Below are positions 22,819-32,177 of a DNA stretch of 64,000 nt, piece by piece. A model generated the notes under the pieces. It had not been told where the DNA came from. It saw nothing but the letters and a program-made list of their open reading frames with translations, and did no database searches. Made by a program: the position numbers and the translations under genes. The stretch is from contig NZ_CP128355.1 of NCBI RefSeq assembly GCF_038789205.1, positions 868,001-932,000 of the forward strand, given 5' to 3'. Position 1 is the stretch's first letter. The number at the start of each line of letters is the position of its first letter. Origin of the DNA: Staphylococcus hsinchuensis. GTDB lineage: Bacteria; Bacillota; Bacilli; Staphylococcales; Staphylococcaceae.

Positions 22819-23949
22819 TTGAAAATATTGCATATAAACAGTAATTATTTACATTCACCTTTATATAGTGAGATGTTAAGAAGGTTAGAATATTTTAACA
22901 TTTACAATGATGTAATAATGCCTAGGAAAAAAGCGGATAATAAACATCTTAACTCAAATTTATTAGAAACAAATTCGAAAATTTATAATTCTCAAATAAT
23001 TAATAAAGCTGATAGATTCTTATATTTTAGAAAACAAAGAAAAATTAATAATTGGGTTAAAAGTTTAGAAGTTGATTATACTAAGTATGACATAGTACAT
23101 GCTCATACTTTATTTTCAGATGGATATCAGGCTTACATTTCTAATAGACCATATGTAGTTACTATAAGAAATACAGACGTTAATTATTATCTAAAATATT
23201 TTAAACACTTGTATCCTGTTGCTAAAAATATAATTAACAAAGCAAAAAAAATAATTTTTCTTTCTGAATCATATAAAGAAAAATTTCTTGTTAAATTATT
23301 TAAGAATGAAAATACAAGAAGTAAAGTTGCTGAAAAGTCAATCGTAATCCCAAATGGCATTAATGATTTTTGGATTAATAATGCTAATAATGAAAATAAA
23401 GTGATAAAAGATGAAATTAACGTTCTTTTTATAGGAAGAATAATGAAAAATAAAAATATAGATTTTATAGCTAGAAATTTAAATGATGAAAATTTCAATA
23501 AGAAAATAAATATTTATGTAATAGGAGAAGTGATTGAAAATGAATATTATGAAAAACTAAAAAGATTCCATAATGTAGTTTTTTTAGGAAAAAAATCAAA
23601 AAACGAATTAATAAATATTATGAAATCAATGCATATATTTGCTATGGTCTCCTTTCATGAAACGTTTGGTTTAGTATATTTAGAAGCATTAACTCAAAAT
23701 TTACCTCTTCTATATACAAAAAATGAAGGGTTTGATAATTACTTCGAAAATGGAAGAGTGGGTTATGCGGTGAATCCCAATAATGACGAGGAGCTTATCG
23801 ATAAATTCAAAAAAATTTATAAAGAGTATAACTCACTTCAAGTAAAAATCAGTAATATAAATAAAAATGCATTTAGTTGGGAAAGTAACGCTAGAAATCA
23901 TCAAAAAATATATATAAATATTTTAAATAAAAATTGGAAATATACATGA
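22819..23949 (+). CDS. Glycosyltransferase family 4
   Basis: 376-aa GT-B fold glycosyltransferase. The C-terminal half holds INVLFIGRIMKNKNIDF and the EX7E motif in HETFGLVYLEAL typical of retaining GT4 enzymes. The start is TTG 22819, with AAGAGGGAA upstream; the longer in-frame extension overlaps the dehydrogenase gene and has no ribosome binding site. It overlaps the flippase gene by 4 nt (ATGA). It is markedly AT-rich with many AAT/AAA/ATA codons, suggesting a different origin from the backbone. Donor and acceptor are unknown. Confidence 0.8.
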   Translation: MKILHINSNYLHSPLYSEMLRRLEYFNIYNDVIMPRKKADNKHLNSNLLETNSKIYNSQIINKADRFLYFRKQRKINNWVKSLEVDYTKYDIVHAHTLFSDGYQAYISNRPYVVTIRNTDVNYYLKYFKHLYPVAKNIINKAKKIIFLSESYKEKFLVKLFKNENTRSKVAEKSIVIPNGINDFWINNANNENKVIKDEINVLFIGRIMKNKNIDFIARNLNDENFNKKINIYVIGEVIENEYYEKLKRFHNVVFLGKKSKNELINIMKSMHIFAMVSFHETFGLVYLEALTQNLPLLYTKNEGFDNYFENGRVGYAVNPNNDEELIDKFKKIYKEYNSLQVKISNINKNAFSWESNARNHQKIYINILNKNWKYT

Positions 23950-25142
23950 AATTTCTCAAAGATATTTTCTTAAATATTTTGTCCCAAGCATTATTTCTGG
24001 CTGTTCAACAAATAATTTTATTTCCGATTTTTGAAAGTCATTTAGGGCAAAAAGAGTTTGGTTTTTTTCTATTGTTATATGGAATTTTTAATGTTTTTAC
24101 CGTTACTATAGCTACCAGTTTTACAAATCTTTATCAAAAAAAACTAAATATTTATATTGATCAATCTCGTGAAGTGAAAACATATTATATTTTTTATAAA
24201 AAGATGATAGTTTATTGTTTACTGATTTTATTAATGGTTTTCGTGGTTTTATTCTTTACGAAATTCAATACTCTAAGTTATCTTTTAATTTCAATTTTAG
24301 TAATATTAACAACTAGTAGAATGTTTCTAATAGTTTGGTACCGAGTACATAAAAATTATATTTTTATACTTTTTATTAACTTAATTTTAAGCCTAATGTA
24401 TGTTTTAGTATTGGTTATAAATCCATTAACTATCTCGGAGATATTGTTGTCATTTATAGTTATTGAATTATTAGTAAATATAATTATTTACATTTTATTG
24501 AAAATAAATATAAATAGGTTTTTCGAGTATAATATGAATGATTTTAGTTATGCTTCTTTAAATTTTTTAATGTTATCTGGTTTTTCAGCTTCCTTAATGA
24601 ACTATTCAGATCGTTTTCTTATAAACATATTATTGGGTGCTTCAAGTGTTACAGTGTTTTATATAGCTACACTGCCGACTAAACTTATGATCCTTCCTTT
24701 TAATATGATGTCAACTGTAATTTTAAGTTACTTAGCTAAATCTAATAATATTAATAAGCAAATTAAACGTAAACTATTATTATTATTACCAATTATATTT
24801 ATAATAGTATCTTCTCTTTCTTATCTTATAGGACTATTAATAATTAAATTATTATATGATGAATATTATGATAATATCCAAAGTATTTATTTTATAGTGG
24901 TATTTACTTTTGGGTTAGTATGCGTAGATAGTATAGTACGAAGTTTTATATTGAAATACTATTCAATAATAAAAAAATCAGTTTTAGATATTTCTATTTT
25001 GTTGATTTTTATAGTTTTATCAATTTTCTTGGTTTTAATTAATCACTCACTTTTATCAATTGCATTAGCACAGTTAGTTTCAATGTTTCTAAAAGTTATT
25101 ATTGAAATATTCATTCTATTAAAGTTAGAAGTCGAGGATTAG
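23946..25142 (+). CDS. Polysaccharide flippase (Wzx/MATE-like)
   Basis: 398-aa, highly hydrophobic protein with roughly 12 predicted membrane helices, the layout of Wzx/RfbX undecaprenyl-linked repeat-unit flippases. The segment LSGFSASLMNYSDRFLINIL in the middle resembles the family's conserved region. The start is ATG 23946, overlapping the preceding stop as ATGA; only a weak ribosome binding site is visible, so translational coupling is likely. It is very AT-rich, like its neighbours. Placement between a glycosyltransferase and a polymerase supports the assignment more than sequence alone does. Confidence 0.75.
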   Translation: MKFLKDIFLNILSQALFLAVQQIILFPIFESHLGQKEFGFFLLLYGIFNVFTVTIATSFTNLYQKKLNIYIDQSREVKTYYIFYKKMIVYCLLILLMVFVVLFFTKFNTLSYLLISILVILTTSRMFLIVWYRVHKNYIFILFINLILSLMYVLVLVINPLTISEILLSFIVIELLVNIIIYILLKININRFFEYNMNDFSYASLNFLMLSGFSASLMNYSDRFLINILLGASSVTVFYIATLPTKLMILPFNMMSTVILSYLAKSNNINKQIKRKLLLLLPIIFIIVSSLSYLIGLLIIKLLYDEYYDNIQSIYFIVVFTFGLVCVDSIVRSFILKYYSIIKKSVLDISILLIFIVLSIFLVLINHSLLSIALAQLVSMFLKVIIEIFILLKLEVED

Positions 25143-25176
25143 TAATTTAAATATCTAAAGGAAGGAGGAAATGATA

Positions 25177-26382
25177 ATGGAAAATATCCAAAAAACTGGA
25201 AAATTTGAAATTAAAGTATCCACATTAATAACCGTTTGTTTATATCTACTAATTCTTATAGGTTCTATGAATGCAATGGAGTCTTCCTTGAAAATAGTAG
25301 GATTATTATCTCTTATATCGACTTTATTAGTTTCAACAATAGGAATATTAATCTTTATATTTGTCAAAAAGAATTTTTTGCCGTTACAGTTTATTATTTT
25401 ATTTATTATAATAATTTCTACTGTAGTGTGTTTTTTTTCTGTAATTAATAATAGGTATGATTTGAAAGACCTAATTAATACCTTGCAGATGTTATCATGC
25501 TTTAATTTATTAGTTTTTGTATCCTGTATTAAGTTTGACTATTCAAAATTAAAATTCATTAACCTCTTTGTAACTTTATTTATTACTTTTCATTTCATAA
25601 TTTGGATTATATCTGGATGTCCACGAATGTTTGCTAGTATCTATAATAATTCAAATTTAATTGGGCCGTATATGTTTTATTCATCATTTTTTTTGATATT
25701 AGGATTTAGATATTCAAAAAAGAAACTTTTATATTCTTTAATTTTATTTATGAGTTTTATATTAATATTAGCAAGTGATGCTAGATCAATTTTATTAAGT
25801 GTTTTTGTTTCTATAGTTATATTCTCTTTTTGGAAGTACATTAGTAAATCACAGATTTTATCATTTATATTCTTTATTTTATTAATTTCAGCTATATTAA
25901 TGTTTGTATTTGTCTACCCTATATTACCTACCTTTTCCTTTTTTAATTCAGCTGAACAATGGATGGTAACCCATACAGGTAAAAGTATCATGTCAGGTAG
26001 AAATGTATTGTGGGTTCCATTAATAGAAATGATTAATCAAAAGCTATTTTTAGGTTATGGGCCTGGTACTTTAGCAAGTGATTTAATTGCTACTGATCAG
26101 TCGCCGCATAATTTATATTTAAATATATTAATGCAAATAGGCTACATTGGTTTGTTTTTAAATATACTTTTATTTCTTGTGATTTGGCATGGGTTAACTA
26201 AATTAAGAAATAATTTTATAGCAAGATTAGTAGGTAGTTATTTTGTAGGTATTTTAGTACATCAATCTTTTGAAATAACATTATTTCAAAACCAATTATC
26301 AGTAGGTTTATTACAATGGTTTATTTTAGCTGTGGGATTAAGTGTAGTAATTGAGACTTCATTGAGTAAGAATCATAAATAA
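25177..26382 (+). CDS. O-antigen-ligase-like polymerase (Wzy)
   Basis: 401-aa integral membrane protein with about 10-12 helices and the family's large loop, LGYGPGTLASDL followed by SPHNLYLNILMQIGYIG, characteristic of the O-antigen ligase/polymerase domain. It should join repeat units on the outer face of the membrane. I chose ATG 25177 because GGAAGGAGG lies 9-10 nt upstream; ATG 25171 is too close to it. Codon use is very AT-rich. Confidence 0.78.
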   Translation: MENIQKTGKFEIKVSTLITVCLYLLILIGSMNAMESSLKIVGLLSLISTLLVSTIGILIFIFVKKNFLPLQFIILFIIIISTVVCFFSVINNRYDLKDLINTLQMLSCFNLLVFVSCIKFDYSKLKFINLFVTLFITFHFIIWIISGCPRMFASIYNNSNLIGPYMFYSSFFLILGFRYSKKKLLYSLILFMSFILILASDARSILLSVFVSIVIFSFWKYISKSQILSFIFFILLISAILMFVFVYPILPTFSFFNSAEQWMVTHTGKSIMSGRNVLWVPLIEMINQKLFLGYGPGTLASDLIATDQSPHNLYLNILMQIGYIGLFLNILLFLVIWHGLTKLRNNFIARLVGSYFVGILVHQSFEITLFQNQLSVGLLQWFILAVGLSVVIETSLSKNHK

Positions 26383-26409
26383 TTTAAGCATTTAAAAGGG
26401 AGATTGTAT

Positions 26410-27657
26410 ATGAAAAAAGTATGGATTTTAAATCATTATGCAACAGATAATTATTTTAATGAAGGCGGTAGACATTATTGGTTCAGCCAAAATTTAAAAA
26501 ATAATGGGTATGATGTAAGTATTTTTTGCGCTAATACGCGTCATAATTCAAAAGATGTAATTAGTTTGAACGGTGGTAAGTATATAAGAAAAATAAAAAA
26601 TGATATACCATTTATTTTCGTGAAATCAAGTTTATACGAAAAAAATAATTATAAACGAATCATAAACATATTAACATTTAGCAAAAATTTATTGAATCTA
26701 TCTAATGAATTTGTGAGTAAATATGGGAAACCGGATATTATTGTGGCCTCTAGTGTCCACCCATTAACTTTGATGGTTGGGTTAAGAATAGCAAAGAAAT
26801 TAAATATCCCTTGTATAGTGGAGATTAGAGATTTATGGCCAGAAAGTATTGTAGCTTACGGAATATTAAGTGAAAAAAATATACTAAGCAAGCTTATGTA
26901 CAAATGTGAAAAGATAATTTACCAAAAAGCGGACGCAATTATAATGACATGGGAGGGTGGTAAAGACTATATCAAAAATAAAGGATGGTTTAATAAAATA
27001 AACAAAAATAAAATATACCATATTAGCAATGGTGTAGTTTTAAGTGATTTTGATTACAATAGTCAAAACTTTTTTGTAAATAAAAATCTAGAATATGATA
27101 TAAAAGCGTTCGTATATACAGGATCTATTAGAAAAGTGAATAATATAGAGGTTTTAGTTGAAGCGGCGGACCTTATACAAAACAAGTATAAAAAATCAGA
27201 TATAAAAATTTTAATCTACGGAAATGGTGACAAAAGAGAATATTTAATAGATAAAGTGCAGAAGTTAGGTTTAACAAATATTGAGTTTAAAGGTAGTGTA
27301 CCAAAAAAATATATACCTTCTATTTTAAAACAATCCTATGCTAACATTCTTCATAATAAAAGTACGCAACTAAATAAATACGGGCAAAGTCAGAATAAAT
27401 TATTTGAGTATTTGGCAGCTGGGAAGCCAATTTTACAGACTTATCAAACAGGTTATAGCGTAATAGATAGGTTTAATGCAGGTGTGTGCCTTGATAAACA
27501 AACACCTGATATGATAGCTAATGCTATTATAGAAATGTCTAATAATGAAAGAAAATCATTTGAACAAGGTGAAAATGCAAGAAGTGCGGCGCACGAATTT
27601 GATTTTGAAAAGTTAACTTCAAAATTAATAAAAGTAATAGAAAATGAGGAGGTGTAA
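26410..27657 (+). CDS. WbuB-like glycosyltransferase (GT4)
   Basis: 415-aa GT-B enzyme. The N-terminus KKVWILNHYATD and the EIRDLWPES segment near residue 140 are typical of the WbuB/PglA-like group that adds the second sugar to a lipid-linked amino sugar. The C-terminal half has FVYTGSIRKVNNIEVL and a KLFEYLAAGKPIL nucleotide-binding segment. The start is ATG 26410 after AAAAGGGAG. It directly precedes the phosphoglycosyl transferase gene, separated by 3 nt. Confidence 0.82.
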   Translation: MKKVWILNHYATDNYFNEGGRHYWFSQNLKNNGYDVSIFCANTRHNSKDVISLNGGKYIRKIKNDIPFIFVKSSLYEKNNYKRIINILTFSKNLLNLSNEFVSKYGKPDIIVASSVHPLTLMVGLRIAKKLNIPCIVEIRDLWPESIVAYGILSEKNILSKLMYKCEKIIYQKADAIIMTWEGGKDYIKNKGWFNKINKNKIYHISNGVVLSDFDYNSQNFFVNKNLEYDIKAFVYTGSIRKVNNIEVLVEAADLIQNKYKKSDIKILIYGNGDKREYLIDKVQKLGLTNIEFKGSVPKKYIPSILKQSYANILHNKSTQLNKYGQSQNKLFEYLAAGKPILQTYQTGYSVIDRFNAGVCLDKQTPDMIANAIIEMSNNERKSFEQGENARSAAHEFDFEKLTSKLIKVIENEEV

Positions 27658-27660
27658 ACT

Positions 27661-28254
27661 TTGCTTAAAAGATTATTTGACTTTACAGTTAGCTTAATAG
27701 GTTTGGTGATAACATCTCCTATTATTGTCGTATCTTCTATTTTGATTGCTAAAAAATTAGGTAAACCTGTGTTATTTAGGCAAACACGACCAGGTAAAGA
27801 CGAAGTGCCATTTGAAATATACAAATTTCGTACGATGACTGATGAAAAAGATGAATATGGTGAATTATTACCTGATGAACAAAGGATGACTAAACTAGGT
27901 AGTACAATAAGAAGTGCAAGTATTGATGAATTGCCTCAACTTATTAATGTGCTTAAAGGTGATTTAAGTTTAGTTGGCCCTAGACCTTTATTGATGGAAT
28001 ATTTGCCGTTATATAATGAAGAACAGAGAAAAAGGCACAGCGTAAAACCGGGGATTACCGGATGGGCGCAAATCAATGGACGCAATGCAATTACTTGGGA
28101 ACAAAAATTTAAATTAGATGTTTGGTACGCTGAAAACCAATCATTCAAATTAGATATGTATATTTTATACAAAACAGTTGAGAATGTTTTAAAGAAAAAA
28201 GATATTAGTACAGATGCACATGTCACAATGGAAAGGTTTAAAGGTAATAGCTAA
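27661..28254 (+). CDS. Monotopic phosphoglycosyl transferase (PglC-like initiating enzyme)
   Basis: 197-aa sugar transferase that should move a sugar-1-phosphate from a UDP sugar to undecaprenyl phosphate, the first membrane step of polymer assembly. It has a single N-terminal re-entrant hydrophobic helix (about 8-30), the catalytic Asp-Glu pair D89-E90 in SIDELPQL, and SLVGPRPL at about 103-110. Its size and layout match the small PglC class rather than the long WbaP/CpsE class. The start is TTG 27661 after GAGGAGGTG. Neighbouring PglD/PglE-like genes suggest UDP-di-N-acetylbacillosamine as the donor. Confidence 0.88.
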   Translation: MLKRLFDFTVSLIGLVITSPIIVVSSILIAKKLGKPVLFRQTRPGKDEVPFEIYKFRTMTDEKDEYGELLPDEQRMTKLGSTIRSASIDELPQLINVLKGDLSLVGPRPLLMEYLPLYNEEQRKRHSVKPGITGWAQINGRNAITWEQKFKLDVWYAENQSFKLDMYILYKTVENVLKKKDISTDAHVTMERFKGNS

Positions 28255-28871
28255 TGAAACAACTTATTATGATTGGTAAAGGTGGTCATTCTAAAGTCAT
28301 TAGGGATATTATTTTAGCTCAAGGTGAATATCAGTTAGTTGGCTACTTAGATAATGCGATTGAATCTTATTATGAACAAGATGATTTATTTTTTGATAAT
28401 TTAAACAATATTAATAAGTATTCATCGGACCATTTTTTTATTATAGCGATTGGTAATAATCATGTTAGAGAAAAAATTGTTTTGAAATATGGTTTGAATA
28501 TAGAACAGTTCGCTACGCTTATACATCCTTCAGCCATTATAAGTCCATTTAGTTCAATAGGGAGAGGTACAGTCGTAATGCCCCTCGTTGTAATAAATGC
28601 GGATACTCGTATAGGAAATCATGCAATTGTGAATTCAGGAGCAGTTGTAGAGCATGACAATGTAATTGAGGATTATGTCCACATTTCACCAGGCGCACTT
28701 TTAGCTGGTGGTGTAACAGTAGGTGAATTAGCACATGTCGCAATTGGTTCTAACGTACTACCTCAAGTGAAAATTGGCAGTAATAGTATTGTCGGTGCAG
28801 GAGCTACTGTAATTGAAGATGTACCTTCAGAACAAACAGTTATAGGTACACCTGCCAAACCAAAGGAGTGA
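28254..28871 (+). CDS. PglD-like sugar N-acetyltransferase
   Basis: 205-aa left-handed beta-helix acetyltransferase of the NeuD/PglD family. The N-terminal Rossmann-like segment starts MIGKGGHSKV and the hexapeptide repeats begin near residue 85. The catalytic-base histidine is H134 in AVVEHDN, with H143 following in the usual PglD spacing. It should acetylate the 4-amino group made by the aminotransferase. Its ATG overlaps the preceding stop by one base (TAATG), indicating coupling. Confidence 0.87.
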   Translation: MKQLIMIGKGGHSKVIRDIILAQGEYQLVGYLDNAIESYYEQDDLFFDNLNNINKYSSDHFFIIAIGNNHVREKIVLKYGLNIEQFATLIHPSAIISPFSSIGRGTVVMPLVVINADTRIGNHAIVNSGAVVEHDNVIEDYVHISPGALLAGGVTVGELAHVAIGSNVLPQVKIGSNSIVGAGATVIEDVPSEQTVIGTPAKPKE

Positions 28872-28876
28872 ATATA

Positions 28877-30019
28877 GTGGAAAAAGAAAGAGTATTTTTA
28901 TCGAGACCACATATGGGCGGTAATGAACAAAAATATATAGAAGATGCTTTTGAAAAAAATTGGATAGCTCCATTAGGTGAAAATGTTACAGAATTTGAAA
29001 ATGATATCAAACGTTATACAGGCGTTGGAGAAGCTTTAGCAGTGAGTAGTGGAACAGCAGCAATACATCTTGCACTTATAGAAAGTAATGTAGGTCAAGA
29101 CGATATCGTATTTTGTTCTTCTTTAACGTTTTGCGCTACGTCAAATCCAATTCTCTATCAAGGGGCTCAACCAGTATTTATTGACTCCGAGCTAGATACA
29201 TGGAATATGTCTCCAGAAGCATTAAAAAAAGCCTTTGAAAAGTATGAACAATTAGGACAAAAACCTAAAGCTGTAATAGTTGTGAATTTATATGGGCAAT
29301 CAGCTCAATTAAATGAAATTCGTGAAATCTGTAATCAATATGATGTTGTGTTGATTGAAGACGCAGCGGAGTCTTTAGGTTCAGAATATAACGGTAAGAA
29401 AAGTGGGAGCTTTGGTGACTACGGCATTTATTCATTTAATGGTAATAAGATTATCACTACAAGTGGCGGTGGTATGTTAGTTACTAATGATAAGGTTTCA
29501 AGAGATCACGCATTATTCCTATCAACTCAAGCTAGAGATAAAGCCATTCATTATGAACATAGTGAATTAGGTTATAATTATCGATTAAGTAATATCTCTG
29601 CAGGTATTGGAAGAGGACAAATGGAAGTTTTAGATAACAGGGTGAGTATAAGACGTAGCATTTTTGAAAAATATCAACAATCATTAGGAAATATTAATGG
29701 GTTCGAATTCCAACCAGAGATTACAAATTCTAAATCTAATAGATGGCTTACTGCATTAACGATTGATCCTGAAAAAGCTGGTTTTTCATCTAAGGATGTT
29801 ATTGAAGCTTTAGAAAAAGAAAACATCGAAGCTCGTCCAGTATGGAAACCAATGCATTTACAACCACTGTATTCAAATTATGACTTCATAAAATTAAATA
29901 GTGATAATGCAAAAGCTTTATTCGAAAATGGTATTTGTCTTCCATCAAGTTCTGACATGCAAGCTGAACAACAGGATCGAGTTATTCAAATAATTAAAGA
30001 TTTAAATAGTGACAAGTAA
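28877..30019 (+). CDS. PglE-like UDP-sugar 4-aminotransferase (DegT/DnrJ/EryC1 family)
   Basis: 380-aa PLP-dependent aminotransferase. The phosphate-binding VSSGTAA is at 56-62, EDAAES at 161-166 and the Schiff-base lysine K191 in SFNGNKIITTSGGG, the PglE-type version of the motif. It should transfer an amino group to the 4-keto sugar made by the CapD/PglF-like enzyme. I prefer GTG 28877, eight bases after AAAGGAG; GTG 28868 immediately abuts that site and overlaps the previous stop. Confidence 0.87.
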   Translation: MEKERVFLSRPHMGGNEQKYIEDAFEKNWIAPLGENVTEFENDIKRYTGVGEALAVSSGTAAIHLALIESNVGQDDIVFCSSLTFCATSNPILYQGAQPVFIDSELDTWNMSPEALKKAFEKYEQLGQKPKAVIVVNLYGQSAQLNEIREICNQYDVVLIEDAAESLGSEYNGKKSGSFGDYGIYSFNGNKIITTSGGGMLVTNDKVSRDHALFLSTQARDKAIHYEHSELGYNYRLSNISAGIGRGQMEVLDNRVSIRRSIFEKYQQSLGNINGFEFQPEITNSKSNRWLTALTIDPEKAGFSSKDVIEALEKENIEARPVWKPMHLQPLYSNYDFIKLNSDNAKALFENGICLPSSSDMQAEQQDRVIQIIKDLNSDK

Positions 30020-30034
30020 GGAGCTGTCACCAAT

Positions 30035-30964
30035 ATGAAGAAAAAATCCAAAACTAAAAAGATTATTCTCATTTGCTTCATTATCTTAGCGATTGGTGTG
30101 TTATTAGTAGCTGCTTTTATTTTCTACAAGTTAACAGCTTTGAATACTGCGATTAATAATCCGCTTGACCGTGGAGATCACTCTGAATTAAGGCAGGGCA
30201 AAGTGAAAAAGGGTGAACCGATTTCTATAGCTTTGTTTGGTATTGATGATGACAAGGTGCGACATCAACAGAATGAAGGTCAGCGTTCGGATTCTATCAT
30301 CTTAATGTCAATTAATAAGAAAAATAAAAAAGTAGAAATGATTAGTGTACCAAGAGACACAAGAACTGAAATTGTAGGAAAGCATAAAGAAGATAAGATC
30401 AATCATGCTTATGCATATGGCGGGCCAGACATGGCGGTTAAATCAGTAGAAAAATTAATGGATGTGCCGATTGATCATTATGCCGCAATTAATATGGACG
30501 GCGTATCCACTGTCATCGATGAGTTAGATGGCGTAGATGTAGTCAGCAATGCTTCTTTCTTTATCAAAGGATATGATTTTAAAAAAGGGAAGAAATATCA
30601 TATGGATGGTAAAGAAGCAATGAACTTTATGCGCAGTAGAAAGGAACCAGGTGCTGGTGGCGATGAAGGGCGTCAGGTACGTCAACAACTCGTGATTGAA
30701 GCGGTAGCGAAGAAAGCATTACAACCAAGTTCTATTCCTAAGATGAACGGTATATTTGATGCAGCAGGCGATAACGTTAAGACAGACTTAAGTATCACTG
30801 AGCTAAATGGTATTCGTTCGGATTATAAAAATGCACAAAATAAAGTGAATCGTCACACTTTAGAAGGACAAAATAAAAAAGGTGAAGATGGTATTTACTA
30901 TTTCTATCCAGGTAATAATGATGCCATTATCAATGCGTATAAGAAAAATTTAAATTTAAAATAA
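30035..30964 (+). CDS. LytR-CpsA-Psr family glycopolymer ligase
   Basis: 309-aa LCP protein with one N-terminal transmembrane helix (about 10-33) and an extracellular LCP domain. The conserved motifs are present: RSDSIILMSIN, SVPRDTRTEI, the KINHAYAYGG segment and the R-rich MRSRKEPGAGGDEGRQVRQQ segment (residues ~200-220). LCP enzymes transfer lipid-linked polymers onto peptidoglycan. Its place as last gene of the polysaccharide operon, before a terminator, points to attachment of this capsule to the wall. Base composition returns to that of the backbone. Confidence 0.9.
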   Translation: MKKKSKTKKIILICFIILAIGVLLVAAFIFYKLTALNTAINNPLDRGDHSELRQGKVKKGEPISIALFGIDDDKVRHQQNEGQRSDSIILMSINKKNKKVEMISVPRDTRTEIVGKHKEDKINHAYAYGGPDMAVKSVEKLMDVPIDHYAAINMDGVSTVIDELDGVDVVSNASFFIKGYDFKKGKKYHMDGKEAMNFMRSRKEPGAGGDEGRQVRQQLVIEAVAKKALQPSSIPKMNGIFDAAGDNVKTDLSITELNGIRSDYKNAQNKVNRHTLEGQNKKGEDGIYYFYPGNNDAIINAYKKNLNLK

Positions 30965-30983
30965 CACCATCATTTTTCAACTT

Positions 30984-31015
30984 AACCCGACAACGTCATG
31001 TTGTCGGGTTTTTAT
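30984..31015 (+). terminator. Intrinsic terminator of the exopolysaccharide operon
   Basis: An 11-bp perfect stem (AACCCGACAAC / GTTGTCGGGTT) with a 5-nt loop is followed by TTTTAT. No terminator was seen between capA and here, so one ~13.5-kb transcript is plausible. Confidence 0.92.
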
Positions 31016-31027
31016 ATTTACCATAAA

Positions 31028-31065
31028 CATTATCATTGTGTCTGTTTCATATTCATATGATAATG
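31028..31065. promoter_or_regulatory. Inverted repeat upstream of the OCD-family gene
   Basis: A perfect 9-bp inverted repeat (CATTATCAT / ATGATAATG) with a 20-nt spacer lies ~100 nt before the gene. Each arm resembles half of a Fur/PerR/Zur box, but the spacing is too long for a classic one. It is a candidate operator only. Confidence 0.25.
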
Positions 31066-31163
31066 AAGGAGAACGTCATTTGAAATTTATATAATTGCTA
31101 TTATGAATATAAAGAAAAATTTTTGAAAGTTTTAAATGATAAAATTCAAGTTAAAGAGGTGTA

Positions 31164-32129
31164 ATGATGTTATTTATAGATGAACAAAAACAAGCAGAAT
31201 TATTAAATATGAAAGAGGTTGTGGATGCGGTAGCAGAATCGTTACAGGCATATTCGGAAGGTAAAACCGAAACACCGTTGCGTTATGTTTTGCCATTTAA
31301 TGAGGATAATCGATATCTTGTTATGCCGGCTTTATCTGATGAACTAAAGATCGTTGGTCTAAAAACGGTTACGATGGCACCGAATAATACGAAGATTGGT
31401 AAAAATACAATTGTTGGTTCGGTCATTTTGTCAGATTATGAAACGGGGGAAACGTTAGCAGTTCTAGAAGGTTCATACTTAACGAAGATTCGTACAGGTG
31501 CGATTTCAGGCGTTGCAACACGTTACCTTGCGAAAGAAAATGCTGAAACACTTTGTGTAGTTGGTACGGGAGATCAAGCTGAAGGATTAATTGAAGCAGT
31601 ACTTGCAGAAAGAAATATTAAACGCATTCAATTCTTTAATCGCACATATGATAAAGCAGTTAAATTTTCAGAGAAAGTGCAGAGTCAACATTCAGATTTA
31701 GACGTTGAAGTTTTTGAAAATGTGGAAGACGCTATTCATCAAGCCGATGTGATTGTTACTGCAACGAATGCCTCAGAACCAGTATTCAATAATGAGTTGA
31801 AACCAGGTGTACATGTGAATGCAGTAGGATCGTTTAAACCTGAAATGCAAGAGTTACCGACACATGTGGTTTCATCTGCAGATAAAGTTGTCGTTGAATC
31901 GGCTGAAGCAGCTTTAGAGGAAACTGGTGATTTAGTGACGCCTATTTCTGAAGGTGAATTTAATAAAGACGATTTATATGGTGAGTTAGGTCGTATCGTT
32001 TCAGGCCAGCTCGATGGACGAACTTCAGAGGAAGAGAAGACAGTATTTAAATCAGTAGGTTTAGCTATTGTTGATATTGTAGTGGCAAACTATTTTTATC
32101 AAAAGTTCAAACAACAAAATGAATCGTAA
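31164..32129 (+). CDS. Ornithine cyclodeaminase/mu-crystallin family protein
   Basis: 321-aa NAD(P)-dependent enzyme of the OCD/alanine dehydrogenase-like family. The substrate-binding KTVTMAPNN segment, the SYLTKIRTGAISGVATRYL family signature (about residues 105-125) and the nucleotide-binding VVGTGDQAEG are all present. Possible activities include ornithine cyclodeaminase, L-alanine or N-alkyl amino-acid dehydrogenase; sequence alone does not choose. ATG 31164 or 31167 follows AAAGAGGTG. The esterase gene begins 48 nt later on the same strand, so the two may be co-transcribed. It carries no SbnB-type siderophore neighbours. Confidence 0.82.
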   Translation: MMLFIDEQKQAELLNMKEVVDAVAESLQAYSEGKTETPLRYVLPFNEDNRYLVMPALSDELKIVGLKTVTMAPNNTKIGKNTIVGSVILSDYETGETLAVLEGSYLTKIRTGAISGVATRYLAKENAETLCVVGTGDQAEGLIEAVLAERNIKRIQFFNRTYDKAVKFSEKVQSQHSDLDVEVFENVEDAIHQADVIVTATNASEPVFNNELKPGVHVNAVGSFKPEMQELPTHVVSSADKVVVESAEAALEETGDLVTPISEGEFNKDDLYGELGRIVSGQLDGRTSEEEKTVFKSVGLAIVDIVVANYFYQKFKQQNES

Positions 32130-32177
32130 AGGTCAATAACAGTTTTTATGAAATAGATTGTTTGGAGGAAGAAAAAT

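Noticed and set aside
27453-27824. Minus-strand ORF of 123 codons across the glycosyltransferase/PglC-like junction
   Set aside because: Antisense to two well-supported genes and lacking a ribosome binding site.
31028-31065. Fur box controlling a siderophore-type SbnB enzyme at 31164
   Set aside because: The repeat arms are too far apart for a Fur box and there are no siderophore genes in the area.
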